A stretch of DNA of 64,000 bases from the NCBI RefSeq assembly GCF_009674565.1, contig NZ_WKJL01000008.1, forward strand, positions 124,001-188,000, read 5' to 3'. The notes below the pieces were generated by a model, which ran no database searches, was not told where the DNA came from, and saw only the letters and a program-made list of their open reading frames with translations. This DNA comes from Duganella aquatilis (GTDB taxonomy: Bacteria > Pseudomonadota > Gammaproteobacteria > Burkholderiales > Burkholderiaceae_D). Shown here in pieces: positions 47,449 to 57,112 of the stretch. Position numbers and translations under genes: made by a program. Positions within the stretch are counted from its first letter, which is position 1; each line of letters starts with the position of its first letter.

Positions 47449-48723
47449 CTAACGGCGGCCGCGGAACATCTGCGGCAGGATTTCCGCCAGTTGCGCGCGT
47501 TCGTCGCCGTGGGCATGGCGCAGCGCCTGCTGCGGGCCGTGCATGAACTTGGCGGTCAGGCCCTTGGACAGGGCTTCGAGCACGGTGTCGATGTCCTCGC
47601 CCTTGGCCAGCATCTTGCGTGCGCGTTCCAGTTCCAGCAGGCGCAGCGCTTCGCCGTTTTCGTGCAGGCTCTGGATCACCGGCACCACGGCGCGGTCGTC
47701 GACCCAGTGCATGAAGGACTGGACGCGGGTTTCGATGATGGCCTCGGCCTGCGCCACGGCGGCCTGGCGGCTTTCGAGGCCGGTCTGCACCACCTTGCCG
47801 AGGTCGTCGACGGTGTACAGGAAGGCGTCGTTCAGGCGCGCCACTTCCGGTTCGATATCGCGCGGCACGGCCAGGTCGACCATGAACATCGGCTTGTGGC
47901 GGCGCGCCTTGATCGCGCGCTCCACCATGCCCAGGCCGATCAGCGGCAGCGACGAGGCGGTGCACGAGATGACGATGTCGTACTGGTGCAGCTTGTCCTG
48001 CAGATCGGCCAGGCGGATGGCGCGGCCGCCGTAGCGGTGCGCCAGCAGCTCGCCGCGTTCCAGCGTGCGGTTGGCGATGGTGATGGATTTCGGATTCTGC
48101 GCCGCGAAGTGGGTGGCGCACAGCTCGATCATTTCGCCGGCGCCGATGAACAGCACGTTCTGCTCGGAGATCTTGTCGAAGATGCGCTGCGACAGGCGCA
48201 CGGCGGCGGCCGCCATCGACACGCTGTGGGCGCCGATTTCGGTGGTGCTGCGCACCTCCTTGGCGACCGAGAACGAGCGCTGGAACAGCTGGTGCAGATA
48301 GGTGCCGAGGCCGCCCGCTTCATCGGCGGTGCGGATGGCGTCCTTGATCTGGCCGAGGATCTGTGTCTCGCCCAGCACCATCGAGTCCAGTCCGGAGGCG
48401 ACGCGGAAGGTGTGGCGCACGGCGTCGTGCTGCGGCAGCATGTACAGGTGCGGGCGCAGTTCGGCGTAGTTCAGCTGGTGGAAATCGGCGAGGAAATGGG
48501 CGCCGGCGTCGAGCGGATCGGGCACGGTGCTGGCGGCGTACAACTCGGTGCGGTTGCAGGTCGACAAAATGGCTGCCTCGTCGGAACCGCGATGGTCGAT
48601 GCGTTCGAACCACGAGCGCGCCGCCACCACCGCCTGCCCGAGCTGATCGGGGGCGAACGCCAGCTGCTCGCGAAGCGAGACCGGGGCGGTAGTGTGGTTG
48701 AGGCCGACGGCAAGCAGCTGCAT
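47449..48723 (-). CDS. hemA: Glutamyl-tRNA reductase
   Basis: 424 residues. The catalytic cysteine is C56 in [12 protein letters not shown]. The NADPH domain has [15 protein letters not shown], and the C-terminal helical dimerisation domain follows. It reduces glutamyl-tRNA to glutamate-1-semialdehyde, the first committed step of tetrapyrrole synthesis by the C5 route. The start at 48723 is supported by the standard N-terminus [20 protein letters not shown] perfect TATAAT at 48757-48752 also makes an upstream ATG at 48753 lie within the promoter. It heads the hemA-prfA-dsbB-prmC operon. Confidence 0.97.
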   Translation of the reverse strand: MQLLAVGLNHTTAPVSLREQLAFAPDQLGQAVVAARSWFERIDHRGSDEAAILSTCNRTELYAASTVPDPLDAGAHFLADFHQLNYAELRPHLYMLPQHDAVRHTFRVASGLDSMVLGETQILGQIKDAIRTADEAGGLGTYLHQLFQRSFSVAKEVRSTTEIGAHSVSMAAAAVRLSQRIFDKISEQNVLFIGAGEMIELCATHFAAQNPKSITIANRTLERGELLAHRYGGRAIRLADLQDKLHQYDIVISCTASSLPLIGLGMVERAIKARRHKPMFMVDLAVPRDIEPEVARLNDAFLYTVDDLGKVVQTGLESRQAAVAQAEAIIETRVQSFMHWVDDRAVVPVIQSLHENGEALRLLELERARKMLAKGEDIDTVLEALSKGLTAKFMHGPQQALRHAHGDERAQLAEILPQMFRGRR

Positions 48724-48751
48724 TTCGGGTCCAGGCATTGAATATGCGGTC

Positions 48752-48757
48752 ATTATA
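48752..48757 (-). promoter_or_regulatory. TATAAT -10 element of the hemA operon
   Basis: The minus strand reads GGTATAATG here, about 29 bp ahead of the hemA ATG at 48723. No strong -35 is visible 16-18 bp further upstream, so the promoter may be activator-dependent. Confidence 0.5.
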
Positions 48758-48820
48758 CCGTGAGTACCCGGATGTTGCTTCTAGGACTGCTCAAAGAGAT
48801 AGCAGCAGCCCGTGCGGACG

Positions 48821-49510
48821 TCAGGCGCCGAGTTTTTCCAGGCGGTAACCGTAGCTGTAGACCGGGACCAGGCGGAAGCCATTTTCTGGTTTTAATTGCA
48901 ATTTGTTGCGGACGCGCGAAACGTGGGTGTCCATGGTGCGCGACGGCACCACGGTCTCGCGTATCCACACCGCTTCATGGATGTAGGCGCGCGACAAGGG
49001 ACGGCCGATGTTGCGGAAAAATAACAGTGCCAGGTAGAACTCTTTGTGGGTCACATCCAACACTATGCCGTCCATCAGCAGCCGGCCGGGGCGGGTTTCA
49101 AACACGTACTGACCGAATTGCAGCTGCTCGGCGCCGTTTTGCGCCGGGTAGGCGCGGCGCAGCAGGGCTTGCACGCGCGCCACCATTTCGCTGCGGCGCA
49201 GCGGCTTGATCATGTAATCGTCGGCGCCGGCGGCCAGGCCGGCGACGATGTCGTCCTCGCCCGAGCTGGTGGTCAGGAACAGGACGGGGGCGTTGTCGTG
49301 CAGCTTCTCCTTGGCCCGGCGTAACACTTCGGCGCCGCCCAGGTCGACCACCTGCCAGTCGAGGATCAGCATGTCATAGCTGTCCTTGCGCAATTGCGCC
49401 AGCACGTCTTTGGCGGTCTGGAAGCTGTGGCAGATGTGGCCGGCCGAGGTGAGCACCTGGCAAATCAGTTCGGCTTGGCTGCGATCGTTGTCGAGTACGG
49501 CAATTCTCAT
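48821..49510 (-). CDS. OmpR-family response regulator, orphan
   Basis: 229 residues. The receiver (VLDNDRSQAELI, phospho-acceptor D51 in MLILDWQVVDLGG, T80 in LFLTTSS, K101 in DYMIKPLRR) is joined to a winged-helix DNA-binding domain (LLMDGIVLDVTHKEFYLALLFF, SRTMDTHVSRVRNKL, GFRLVPVYSYGYRLE). One acidic-pocket residue is replaced (LDNDR instead of DDD/E), so metal binding may be altered. No kinase gene is adjacent, so its partner and targets are unknown. About 236 bp of AT-richer sequence upstream separates it from the divergent DUF697-like gene and should hold both promoters. Confidence 0.92.
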   Translation of the reverse strand: MRIAVLDNDRSQAELICQVLTSAGHICHSFQTAKDVLAQLRKDSYDMLILDWQVVDLGGAEVLRRAKEKLHDNAPVLFLTTSSGEDDIVAGLAAGADDYMIKPLRRSEMVARVQALLRRAYPAQNGAEQLQFGQYVFETRPGRLLMDGIVLDVTHKEFYLALLFFRNIGRPLSRAYIHEAVWIRETVVPSRTMDTHVSRVRNKLQLKPENGFRLVPVYSYGYRLEKLGA

Positions 49511-49746
49511 ACTGCTGCCTGCTGGAAAATGTTAAGGAGAAGTCACTCCAAATATAACAGAGATTTACAAATACCTTAGCAAAAAGGCTAAAAATATTTT
49601 TTTAAGACACTATCCATGGCTTCCTGATAATGCTTGATTTCCCTGTGCGCGCCCGCATGTTGATTACACGGTACACTGGAAAAACGCTGAATTCAATGCA
49701 GAAGTTGAAAAATAGCAAGAAGTGACAAGGCCACCCGGGAGGTGCG

Positions 49747-50259
49747 ATGCGCAGCAAAAAAGACACAAATTGGGCGCTGGTGCCGGCCTCGGAGCGCGAT
49801 ATCGCCGCCGTGCGCGACCGCTGCCGCCAGCTGGTGCGGCGCCGCGCGATGCTGTCGGCCGGCGTGGCGGCGGTGCCGATTCCGGGCCTGGACGTGGTGT
49901 CCGACCTGCGTCTGTTCGCGCTGCTGATCGACGACATCAACCAGGAATTCGGCCTGTCGGAACAGCAGATCGAGCGCCTGCAGCCGAAGTTCCGGCTGAT
50001 CGCCTACGAAGCGGCGATCGGCGTCGGCGGCATGCTGGTGGGCAAGGTGGTGACGCGGGAAGTGGTGGTGCAGCTGTTGAAGCGCACCGGTTTCAAGGCG
50101 GTGGCCAGGCAGGCCGGCAAGCTGGTGCCGCTGGCCGGGCAGCTGGCCTCGGCCGGCATCGGCTTTTTCGCCTTCCGCCAGATCGGCTACCAGCACGTGG
50201 ACGCCTGCGCCAGGGTGGCGCAGGAGTTGGTGACGGCCGGCGTGCACCGGCCGGTTTGA
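49747..50259 (+). CDS. DUF697-like small membrane-associated protein
   Basis: 170 residues. The region CRQLVRRRAMLSAGVAAVPIPGLDVVSDLRLFALLIDDI and the glycine-rich segment AYEAAIGVGGMLVGKVV resemble DUF697/YcjF-type proteins. Those carry amphipathic or membrane-inserted helices and often sit near GTPases. A second hydrophobic part (LVPLAGQLASAGIGFFAF) follows. The start has a strong GGGAGG eight bases or so before the ATG. Its stop codon abuts the stop of minE on the other strand with no base between. Function unknown. Confidence 0.75.
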   Translation: MRSKKDTNWALVPASERDIAAVRDRCRQLVRRRAMLSAGVAAVPIPGLDVVSDLRLFALLIDDINQEFGLSEQQIERLQPKFRLIAYEAAIGVGGMLVGKVVTREVVVQLLKRTGFKAVARQAGKLVPLAGQLASAGIGFFAFRQIGYQHVDACARVAQELVTAGVHRPV

Positions 50260-50511
50260 TTACGCGTCGGGCAGGACGACGTTGACGTCCAGCACTTCCA
50301 GGTTGCCCTGGCGGTCCAGCGAGATCTTGATGTCGTCGGCATTGACCTTGGTGTACTTGGAGATCACCTCGATCAGTTCCTTGTGCAGCGCCGGCAGGAA
50401 GTCCGGACCGGCGCGGCCGCTGCGCTCGCGCGCGATGATGATCTGCAACCGCTCCTTGGCCGCGGTGGCGGTTTTTTGTTTAGGCGGAAACAGGAAAGAA
50501 AGCAGTGCCAT
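50260..50511 (-). CDS. minE: Cell division topological specificity factor MinE
   Basis: 83 residues. An amphipathic membrane-targeting N-terminus ([14 protein letters not shown]) is followed by the MinD-interacting helix ([15 protein letters not shown]) and the dimerisation domain ([28 protein letters not shown]). MinE stimulates MinD ATPase and drives pole-to-pole oscillation, confining division inhibition to the poles. It follows minD by 2 bp. Confidence 0.97.
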   Translation of the reverse strand: MALLSFLFPPKQKTATAAKERLQIIIARERSGRAGPDFLPALHKELIEVISKYTKVNADDIKISLDRQGNLEVLDVNVVLPDA

Positions 50512-50513
50512 GG

Positions 50514-51329
50514 TTACTTGCTCCCGAAGATACGCTGCAACAGGCCGGGCTTTTCATAATTGGTAAAGCGCAGCGGCAAGTCTTCGCCGAGGAAGCGCGA
50601 CACCACGTCTTCGTAGGCTTCCGCAACATCGGTGCCCTTGAAGTGAATCGCCGGGTTGCCCTGGTTCGAAGCATGCAGCACCGATTCCGATTCCGGAATG
50701 ATGCCGATCAGTGGAATGCGCAGAATCTCTTTCACATCTTCAAACGACAGCATCTCGTCCGCTTCCACGCGTTTCGGCGAGTAGCGGGTGATCAGCAGGT
50801 GTTCCTTGACCGGCTCGCCGCCGGTCTGGGCGCGGCGCGACTTGGCCTGGATGATGCCGAGGATGCGGTCCGAATCGCGCACCGACGACACTTCCGGATT
50901 GGTGACGATGATCGCTTCATCGGCAAAGGTCAGCGCCATCAGCGCGCCGTGCTCGATACCGGCCGGCGAATCGCAGATGATGAACTCGAAGCCCATGTTG
51001 ATCAGTTCATGCAGCACTTCTTCCACGCCGTCTTCCGACAGCGCATCCTTGTCGCGCGTCTGCGAGGCCGGCAGGATGAACAGGTTGTCGCAGTGCTTGT
51101 CCTTGATCAGCGCCTGGGTCAGCGTCGCTTCCTTGTTGATCACGTTGATCAGGTCGTACACCACGCGGCGTTCGCAGCCCATGATCAGGTCGAGGTTACG
51201 CAGGCCGACGTCGAAGTCGATGACCGCGGTCTTGTGGCCGCGCATGGCCAGGCCGGTCGAGAAGCTGGCGCTGGAGGTGGTTTTACCGACACCGCCCTTG
51301 CCGGACGTTACAACAATAATTCTTGCCAC
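50514..51329 (-). CDS. minD: Septum site-determining ATPase MinD
   Basis: 271 residues with the deviant Walker A KGGVGKTT (11-18), switch motifs [15 protein letters not shown] and [11 protein letters not shown], and an amphipathic C-terminal membrane-targeting helix ([12 protein letters not shown]). MinD binds membrane in the ATP form, recruits MinC and is released by MinE. It lies between minC (27 bp) and minE (2 bp). Confidence 0.97.
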   Translation of the reverse strand: MARIIVVTSGKGGVGKTTSSASFSTGLAMRGHKTAVIDFDVGLRNLDLIMGCERRVVYDLINVINKEATLTQALIKDKHCDNLFILPASQTRDKDALSEDGVEEVLHELINMGFEFIICDSPAGIEHGALMALTFADEAIIVTNPEVSSVRDSDRILGIIQAKSRRAQTGGEPVKEHLLITRYSPKRVEADEMLSFEDVKEILRIPLIGIIPESESVLHASNQGNPAIHFKGTDVAEAYEDVVSRFLGEDLPLRFTNYEKPGLLQRIFGSK

Positions 51330-51356
51330 GAATAATCCTTTTCAGAGTGGTGTGCG

Positions 51357-52133
51357 TCAAGCGCGGTTAGCCGTATTGACAGATGATATATCGATTCTGT
51401 CACCGACCAGGCGAATTTGCGTCGGCGAGCGCGCATATTCCTGTGGGAAACCGTCTTCAAACGTGCTGTAGACGCCGGCGATGGAGACCAGCTCCGGCGA
51501 CATGTTCAATGCAAAAATGCGGGCCTGGGCATTGCCCGAGGCGCCGGCCAGCGCGCGGCCGTTGAGCGTGTTGTACACGTGGATGCTGCCGTCGGCGATG
51601 ATCTCGGCGCCGTTGTTGACCACGGCGGTGACCACCAGGTCGCAGCCGCGCGCATAAATGCGCTGGCCGGCGCGCACCGGGGTGTCGATGATCATCACGC
51701 CGCCGTCGGCAACCGGCTGGGCCTGGGCGGCAGCCACCGCCACCGGGGTCGGCGCGGTGTCCGGCGTGGCGGCAGGCGCCGGCCTGGCCGCTTCCTCGTC
51801 GCGCGGCTTGGCGCTGGCGGTTTCCAGGCTCAGGCCGTGGGCGGCGATTGCGGCGGCCATCTCCGGCGGCGCGTTGCGCACGGCGACCGGGTTCAGGCGG
51901 TATTTTTTCAGCAGGGCGATCAGGCCGCCCCAGTCGACCGCTTCGCAGCCGTCCGGCAGCGCGGCGACGTCGATCACGGTCAGGTCGTCTTCGAAGAAGT
52001 CGGCGGTGCCGCCGGTCATTTCGGCCAGCGCGGCGTCGAGAGCGAGGCGGTCGGCCGTGGCCAGAATGGCGGAGACGGCGACGACGGTGGAAATCTTGAT
52101 TTCGATAGGCTTTTGAAACAGGCTCTTGGACAT
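51357..52133 (-). CDS. minC: Septum site-determining protein MinC
   Basis: 258 residues. The N-terminal FtsZ-inhibiting domain (about 1-105) is joined by an alanine/proline-rich linker ([20 protein letters not shown]) to the C-terminal beta-helix that binds MinD ([45 protein letters not shown]). MinC blocks FtsZ polymerisation away from midcell. The start at 52133 gives the usual [13 protein letters not shown] opening; the ribosome site is weak. It is the first gene of minCDE. Confidence 0.95.
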   Translation of the reverse strand: MSKSLFQKPIEIKISTVVAVSAILATADRLALDAALAEMTGGTADFFEDDLTVIDVAALPDGCEAVDWGGLIALLKKYRLNPVAVRNAPPEMAAAIAAHGLSLETASAKPRDEEAARPAPAATPDTAPTPVAVAAAQAQPVADGGVMIIDTPVRAGQRIYARGCDLVVTAVVNNGAEIIADGSIHVYNTLNGRALAGASGNAQARIFALNMSPELVSIAGVYSTFEDGFPQEYARSPTQIRLVGDRIDISSVNTANRA

Positions 52134-52207
52134 GGGCGACAGTATCAGGGTTAGCCTCGCGCGCATGCGCAGGCACCAGCATTCTACTGTGGAAAATGGG
52201 GAATGGG

Positions 52208-52232
52208 GAGGCCCGCCACGCGTGCGGGCCTT
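52208..52232 (-). terminator. GC-rich hairpin after metE
   Basis: GGCCCGC (52210-52216) and GCGGGCC (52224-52230) form a 7-bp stem about 20 bp after the metE stop. The T-tract on the minus strand is poor, so termination here may be weak and read through toward minC. Confidence 0.45.
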
Positions 52233-52250
52233 GAAAAATGCGGGATTTGC

Positions 52251-54596
52251 CTAGTAGATGGCGCGCAGCTGGCGCGCGGCGGCGACCATATTGCGCAGCG
52301 CGGCCTGGGTTTCCGGCCAGCCGCGCGTCTTCAGGCCGCAGTCCGGATTGACCCACAGATTGGCCGGCGGGATCACGGCGCTGGCCTTTTGCAGCAGGCG
52401 CACCATCTCCTGCTGGTCCGGCACGCGCGGCGAGTGGATGTCGTAGACGCCGGGACCGATCTCGTTCGGGTAGCGGAACTGGCCGAAGCCGTTCAGCAGT
52501 TCCATGTCCGAGCGGCTGGTCTCGATGGTGATGACGTCGGCATCCATGGCGGCGATCTGCGGCAGGATGTCGTTGAACTCGGCGTAGCACATATGGGTGT
52601 GGATCTGCGTGGCGTCGCCCACCGCGCTGGCCGACACGCGGAAGGCCTGCGTGGCCCAGTCCAGGTAGGCGTCCCAGCGGCCGCGGCGCAGCGGCAGGCC
52701 TTCGCGCACGGCCGGCTCGTCGATCTGGATGATGCCGATGCCGGCCTGCTCCAGGTCGGCCACCTCGTCGCGGATGGCCAGCGCGATCTGCAGCGCGGTG
52801 CGCGAGCGCGGCTGGTCGTCGCGCACGAAGGACCATTGCAGGATGGTGATGGGACCGGTCAGCATGCCTTTCATCGGTTTGCCGGTCAGGCTTTGGGCGT
52901 GCACGGTCCAGTCGACCGTCATGGCTTTCGGGCGGCTGACGTCGCCGTAGATGACCGGCGGCTTGACGCAGCGCGAGCCGTAGGACTGCACCCAGCCCAG
53001 CCGGGTGAAGGCGAAGCCGTCGAGCTGCTCGCCGAAGTATTCGACCATGTCGTTGCGTTCGGCTTCGCCGTGGACCAGCACGTCCAGGCCCAGCGCTTCC
53101 TGCTGGCGCACGGCGTAGGCGATTTCCTGGCGCATGGTGGCGGCGTAGCCGGCGGCGTCGAGTTCGCCGCGCTTGAAGCTGGCGCGGGCGCTGCGGATGG
53201 CCGCCGTCTGCGGGAAGGAGCCGATGGTGGTGGTCGGGAAGGCCGGCAGCTGGAAGCGGGCGCGCTGTTCGGCCTGGCGCTGGGCGAAGCCGGAGCGGCG
53301 CTGGCCGGCGTCGGCCGGCAGCGCGTCCAGGCGCGCACGCACGGCGGCCTGGTGCACGCGCGGGCTGGCGCGGCGGCTGGCGACGGCGGCGCGGGACGTG
53401 GCCAGCGCGGCATTCACGGCAGCTGCGTCATCACCGTGCAGGGCGCGTTTCAATATGTTCAGTTCGTCCAGCTTTTCGCTTGCGAAGGCCAGCCAGGAGC
53501 GGATCTCGCCATCGAGCTGGGTTTCGGCCGCCAGCGTGAACGGCACGTGCAGCAGCGAGCACGACGAGGACAGCCACAGCCTGCCGGCGCGCTTCTCGAC
53601 GATCGGCGCCAGCACGGCCAGCGCGGCGTCGAGGTCGGTGCGCCAGATGTTGCGGCCGTCGACGATGCCGACCGACAGCACCTTGTGCACCGGCAGCCAG
53701 TCGGCGATGCTGGTCAGTTCCTGCGGCGCGCGCACGCCGTCGACGTGCAGGCCGGCCACTGGCAGGCGGCAGGCCAGGCTGAGATTTTCTTCCAGCGGCG
53801 AGAAATAGCTTGCCAGCAGCAGCGGCACGCCGACCTGGTTCAGCTGCCAGTAGGTATTCTCGAAGGCGCTGCGCCACGGCGCCGGCAGGTCGAGGCCGAG
53901 GATGGGTTCGTCGACCTGCACCCATTGCACACCCTGGGCTTTGAGGCGGTCCAGCACCTGGCCGTAGATCGGCAGCAGCCGGTCCAGCAGGGTCAGGCGG
54001 TCGAAACCGGCGGTCCTGGTCTTGCCCAGCCACAAGAAGGTCAGCGGGCCGATCAGCACGGCCTTGACCGCGTGGCCGAGGGCCTGCGCTTCGGCCACTT
54101 CGTCGAACAGGCGCTCGCAGGCCAGCGAGAAGGCGGTTTCCGGCGTGAATTCCGGCACCAGGTAGTGGTAGTTGGTGTCGAACCACTTGGTCATTTCCAG
54201 CGCGGCGGCGGCCGGCAGGGCGTCGGCCTCATGCGCGCCGCAGCCGCAGCCGGCTTCATGGGCGTCGCCGCTGCGGCCGCGCGCCATGGTGAAGTAGCGG
54301 CTCAGTTGCGACTGCTCGGGCTGGAAGCCGTAGCGCGCCGGTTCGCAGCCCAGCAGCTGGATGTGGTTGGCCACCTGGTCGTAAAAGGCGAAATCGCCGA
54401 CGCTGACGAAATCGAGGCCGGCGTCGCGCTGCAAGGCCCAGTGGCGGGCGCGCAATTCGCGGCCGGCGCTTTCCAGTTCGGCGTCGCTCAGTTCGCCGCG
54501 CCAGTTTTTTTCCAGCGCAAATTTCAGTTCGCGTGCCGCGCCGATGCGCGGGAAGCCGGGAACGTGGGTATGGATTGCATTCTTGGTGGTAGTCAT
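52251..54596 (-). CDS. metE: Cobalamin-independent methionine synthase
   Basis: 781 residues. It transfers a methyl group from methyltetrahydropteroyl-triglutamate to homocysteine. The N-terminal folate domain begins [19 protein letters not shown]. The C-terminal catalytic domain shows [12 protein letters not shown], the zinc-site segment [13 protein letters not shown] and the final [15 protein letters not shown] with the zinc-binding cysteine. A family-atypical insertion after FTMARGRSG (about residues 110-130) contains a histidine/cysteine cluster ([12 protein letters not shown]). The start at 54596 follows AGG. It is divergent from metR, which is expected to activate it. Confidence 0.97.
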   Translation of the reverse strand: MTTTKNAIHTHVPGFPRIGAARELKFALEKNWRGELSDAELESAGRELRARHWALQRDAGLDFVSVGDFAFYDQVANHIQLLGCEPARYGFQPEQSQLSRYFTMARGRSGDAHEAGCGCGAHEADALPAAAALEMTKWFDTNYHYLVPEFTPETAFSLACERLFDEVAEAQALGHAVKAVLIGPLTFLWLGKTRTAGFDRLTLLDRLLPIYGQVLDRLKAQGVQWVQVDEPILGLDLPAPWRSAFENTYWQLNQVGVPLLLASYFSPLEENLSLACRLPVAGLHVDGVRAPQELTSIADWLPVHKVLSVGIVDGRNIWRTDLDAALAVLAPIVEKRAGRLWLSSSCSLLHVPFTLAAETQLDGEIRSWLAFASEKLDELNILKRALHGDDAAAVNAALATSRAAVASRRASPRVHQAAVRARLDALPADAGQRRSGFAQRQAEQRARFQLPAFPTTTIGSFPQTAAIRSARASFKRGELDAAGYAATMRQEIAYAVRQQEALGLDVLVHGEAERNDMVEYFGEQLDGFAFTRLGWVQSYGSRCVKPPVIYGDVSRPKAMTVDWTVHAQSLTGKPMKGMLTGPITILQWSFVRDDQPRSRTALQIALAIRDEVADLEQAGIGIIQIDEPAVREGLPLRRGRWDAYLDWATQAFRVSASAVGDATQIHTHMCYAEFNDILPQIAAMDADVITIETSRSDMELLNGFGQFRYPNEIGPGVYDIHSPRVPDQQEMVRLLQKASAVIPPANLWVNPDCGLKTRGWPETQAALRNMVAAARQLRAIY

Positions 54597-54614
54597 GGTG
54601 CCTGTCATCCGCAT

Positions 54615-54644
54615 TTAATATTGGTGATATAAAGTGTGCGGCAA
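54615..54644 (-). promoter_or_regulatory. Probable metE promoter
   Basis: On the minus strand TTGCCG (54644-54639) and TATTAA (54620-54615) are separated by 18 bp, about 20 bp before the metE start, in the 107-bp metE-metR gap. No SAM or cobalamin riboswitch fits in this space. A TTCACATGAA palindrome (54679-54688) lies closer to metR. Confidence 0.45.
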
Positions 54645-54703
54645 ACCGGTCTATAATCAAAACGAAAGATTTTGCGGCTTCACATGAAAAAAATTAATAG
54701 ACC

Positions 54704-55612
54704 ATGCTAGAGATACGCCACCTCCGCACGCTGAGCGCCCTGCGCTCTGCCGGCAGTCTCGTACGCGCTGCCCAACTGCTCAACCTGACGCAGTCCGCCC
54801 TGTCACATCAAATCAAATTGCTGGAAGATCGCTACGGCGGGCCGCTGTTTGAGCGCAAATCGGTGCCGATCGGCTTTACCGCCACCGGCAGCCGGCTGCT
54901 CAAGCTGGCCGACCTGCTGCTGCCGGAAATTGAAACCGCCGAGCGCGAAGTTGCGCGCCTGATGCAGGGAGATACCGGCCAGTTGCGGGTGGCGTTGGAG
55001 TGCCACACCTGTTTCGACTGGCTGATGCCGGTGATGGATGAATTCCGCAAGCGCTGGCCGGAAGTGGAGATCGACCTGGTGTCCGGCTTCCATAGCGAGC
55101 CGGCCGATTTGCTGCGCAGCGGCGAAGCCGACCTGGTCATCGGTTCGAACTACGGCCCGGACTTCGCCACCTTCCCGCTGTTCCGTTTTGAAATCCTGGT
55201 GGTGATGGCGCAGAAGCACCGCCTGGCCCAGCTGCGCCGCCTGCAGGCCGCCGATTTCGACGGCGAAACGCTGATCACCTACCCGGTGCCGGAAGAACGC
55301 ATCGACCTCATCCGCGAGGTGCTGCATCCGGCCCACATCCCGTTCCAGCGCCGCACCGCCGAGCTGACGGTGGCGGTGCTGCAACTGGTCGCCAGCCGCC
55401 GTGGCATTGCCGCGCTGCCCAACTGGGCCATCAAGAACTATGTCGACTACGACTACGTCATCGCCCGCCCGGTCGGTGAGCAGGGCTTGTGGAGCGACCT
55501 GTTTGTGTCGGTCCAGGAGTCGCAAAAGCACAAGGCCTACGTGCTCGACTTCGTCAATGTGATACGCGAGCAATGCGCCGCTTCGCTCGACGGTATCAAA
55601 TTATTATCGTGA
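54704..55612 (+). CDS. metR: LysR-family regulator MetR
   Basis: 302 residues. The N-terminal winged helix (LEIRHLRTLSALRSAGSLVRAAQLLNLTQSALSHQIKLLE) is followed by a type 2 periplasmic-binding-like effector domain (LRVALECHTCFDWLMPVMDEFRKRWPEVEIDL), the form found in MetR proteins, which respond to homocysteine. Divergent placement 107 bp from metE supports this identity. MetR activates metE and usually represses itself. Confidence 0.95.
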   Translation: MLEIRHLRTLSALRSAGSLVRAAQLLNLTQSALSHQIKLLEDRYGGPLFERKSVPIGFTATGSRLLKLADLLLPEIETAEREVARLMQGDTGQLRVALECHTCFDWLMPVMDEFRKRWPEVEIDLVSGFHSEPADLLRSGEADLVIGSNYGPDFATFPLFRFEILVVMAQKHRLAQLRRLQAADFDGETLITYPVPEERIDLIREVLHPAHIPFQRRTAELTVAVLQLVASRRGIAALPNWAIKNYVDYDYVIARPVGEQGLWSDLFVSVQESQKHKAYVLDFVNVIREQCAASLDGIKLLS

Positions 55613-55860
55613 CAAATAGTTATTGTTTCTGCAAAATATACGCATAGGACTTTGATACGCATCAACGTGCGTGCGGATATCGGCGCATACGATGAGTGCC
55701 CACCAGTGGCGCTGCGGGCATGGATGCTGCTAGCAAATCTGGAGTTTCTCGCGGCAGCGCAGCATTGAAACCTCCCACGCCTTTCAGACGGACGGCGTAT
55801 GATAAAAGTTCGCGTTGTCGCTCAACTTAGCCGGCTCCGGCTGGCGCATTGGAGAATCAC

Positions 55861-57039
55861 ATGGATGATGTAGTTATCGTTGCCGCCGGCCGCACCGGTG
55901 TGGGCAAATTCGGCGGCAGTCTGGCCAAAATCCCGGCTTCCGAGCTGGGCGCGCATGTCATCAAGGGCCTGCTGGCCAAATCCGGCATCGATCCCAACCT
56001 GATCAGCGAAGCCATCCTGGGCCAGGTGCTGACCGCCGGCGTCGGCCAGAATCCGGCGCGCCAGGCCGTGATCAAGTCCGGCCTGCCAAACACCATTCCC
56101 GGCTTCACCATCAACCACGTCTGCGGCTCCGGCCTGAAGGCCACCCACCTGGCGGCGCAGGCGCTGAAGGCGGGCGACTCGCAGATCATCATCGCCGGCG
56201 GCCAGGAAAACATGAGCGCCGCGCCGCACGTGATGCCAGGCTCGCGCGACGGTTTCCGCATGGGCGACATCAAGATGATCGACAGCATGATCGTCGACGG
56301 CCTGTGGGACGCCTTCAACCAGTACCACATGGGCACCACCGCCGAGAACGTCGCGAAGAAATACGAGATCTCGCGCGCCGAGCAGGACGAGTTCGCGCTG
56401 CAATCGCAGCTGAAAGCGGAAGCCGCGCAAAAAGAAGGCAAGTTCAAGGACGAAATCCTGCCGCTGGAAATCGTGCAGAAGAAGGGCAGCTTTGTCTTCG
56501 ACACCGATGAATACGTCAAGCCGGGCTCGACGCTGGAAGGCCTGGCCGGCCTGCGTCCGGCCTTCGCCAAGGACGGCACCGTCACCGCCGGCAACGCTTC
56601 CGGCATCAACGACGGCGCCGCCGCCGTCATCATGACCACCGCCACCAAGGCCAAGGAACTGGGCCTGCCGGTGCTGGCCAGGATCAAGGCCTACGCCTCG
56701 TCCGGCCTGGACCCGGCCTACATGGGCATGGGCCCGGTATCGGCCACCAAGCTGTGCCTGAAAAAAGCCGGCTGGACGCCGGACGACCTGGACCTGCTGG
56801 AAATCAATGAAGCGTTTGCCGCGCAGGCGGTGGCGGTCAACAAGGAAATGGGCTGGGACACCAGCAAGATCAACGTCAATGGCGGCGCCATCGCCATCGG
56901 CCACCCGATCGGCGCGTCCGGCGCCCGTATCCTGGTCACGCTGATCCACGAAATGATACGCCGCGACGCCAAGAAAGGCCTGGCCTCGCTGTGCATCGGC
57001 GGCGGCATGGGCGTGGCGCTGGCGATCGAACGCGCGTAA
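55861..57039 (+). CDS. phaA: Acetyl-CoA acetyltransferase (beta-ketothiolase)
   Basis: 392 residues. Active-site residues are C88 ([10 protein letters not shown]), the histidine in [16 protein letters not shown] and the cysteine in [12 protein letters not shown]. It condenses two acetyl-CoA to acetoacetyl-CoA, the first step of polyhydroxybutyrate synthesis, with phaB directly downstream. The start at 55861 follows GGAG at 55851-55854. The 248 bp between metR and this start contain no gene I can support. Confidence 0.95.
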   Translation: MDDVVIVAAGRTGVGKFGGSLAKIPASELGAHVIKGLLAKSGIDPNLISEAILGQVLTAGVGQNPARQAVIKSGLPNTIPGFTINHVCGSGLKATHLAAQALKAGDSQIIIAGGQENMSAAPHVMPGSRDGFRMGDIKMIDSMIVDGLWDAFNQYHMGTTAENVAKKYEISRAEQDEFALQSQLKAEAAQKEGKFKDEILPLEIVQKKGSFVFDTDEYVKPGSTLEGLAGLRPAFAKDGTVTAGNASGINDGAAAVIMTTATKAKELGLPVLARIKAYASSGLDPAYMGMGPVSATKLCLKKAGWTPDDLDLLEINEAFAAQAVAVNKEMGWDTSKINVNGGAIAIGHPIGASGARILVTLIHEMIRRDAKKGLASLCIGGGMGVALAIERA

Positions 57040-57055
57040 GCACAATAAAAACAGC

Positions 57056-57076
57056 GGCCCGGCTCCAGGCCGGGCC
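57056..57076 (+). other. Hairpin between phaA and phaB
   Basis: GGCCCGGC (57056-57063) and GCCGGGCC (57069-57076) form a perfect 8-bp stem with a 5-base loop, 17 bp after the phaA stop. No T-run follows, so it is more likely an attenuating or RNA-stabilising element within a phaAB transcript than a full terminator. Confidence 0.55.
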
Positions 57077-57112
57077 AACTTCGAATTTTCGGCATCATAC
57101 GAGGGGACAATT

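Noticed and set aside
48595..48620. tRNA-like GTTCGAACC box
   Set aside because: It lies inside hemA coding sequence and has no matching acceptor, D or anticodon arms.
52208..52232. Strong terminator isolating metE from minCDE
   Set aside because: The stem is good but the T-tract is poor, so it is reported only as a weak candidate.
54679..54688. MetR box in the metE-metR gap
   Set aside because: TTCACATGAA has the half-sites in the opposite order and spacing from the known TGAA-N5-TTCA box, so I do not call it a MetR site.
54597..54703. SAM or cobalamin riboswitch upstream of metE
   Set aside because: The gap is only 107 bp and is shared with the metR promoter. No conserved riboswitch core is visible.
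55691..55732. Very short ORF (13 codons) in the metR-phaA gap
   Set aside because: No ribosome-binding site and no feature suggesting a leader peptide.
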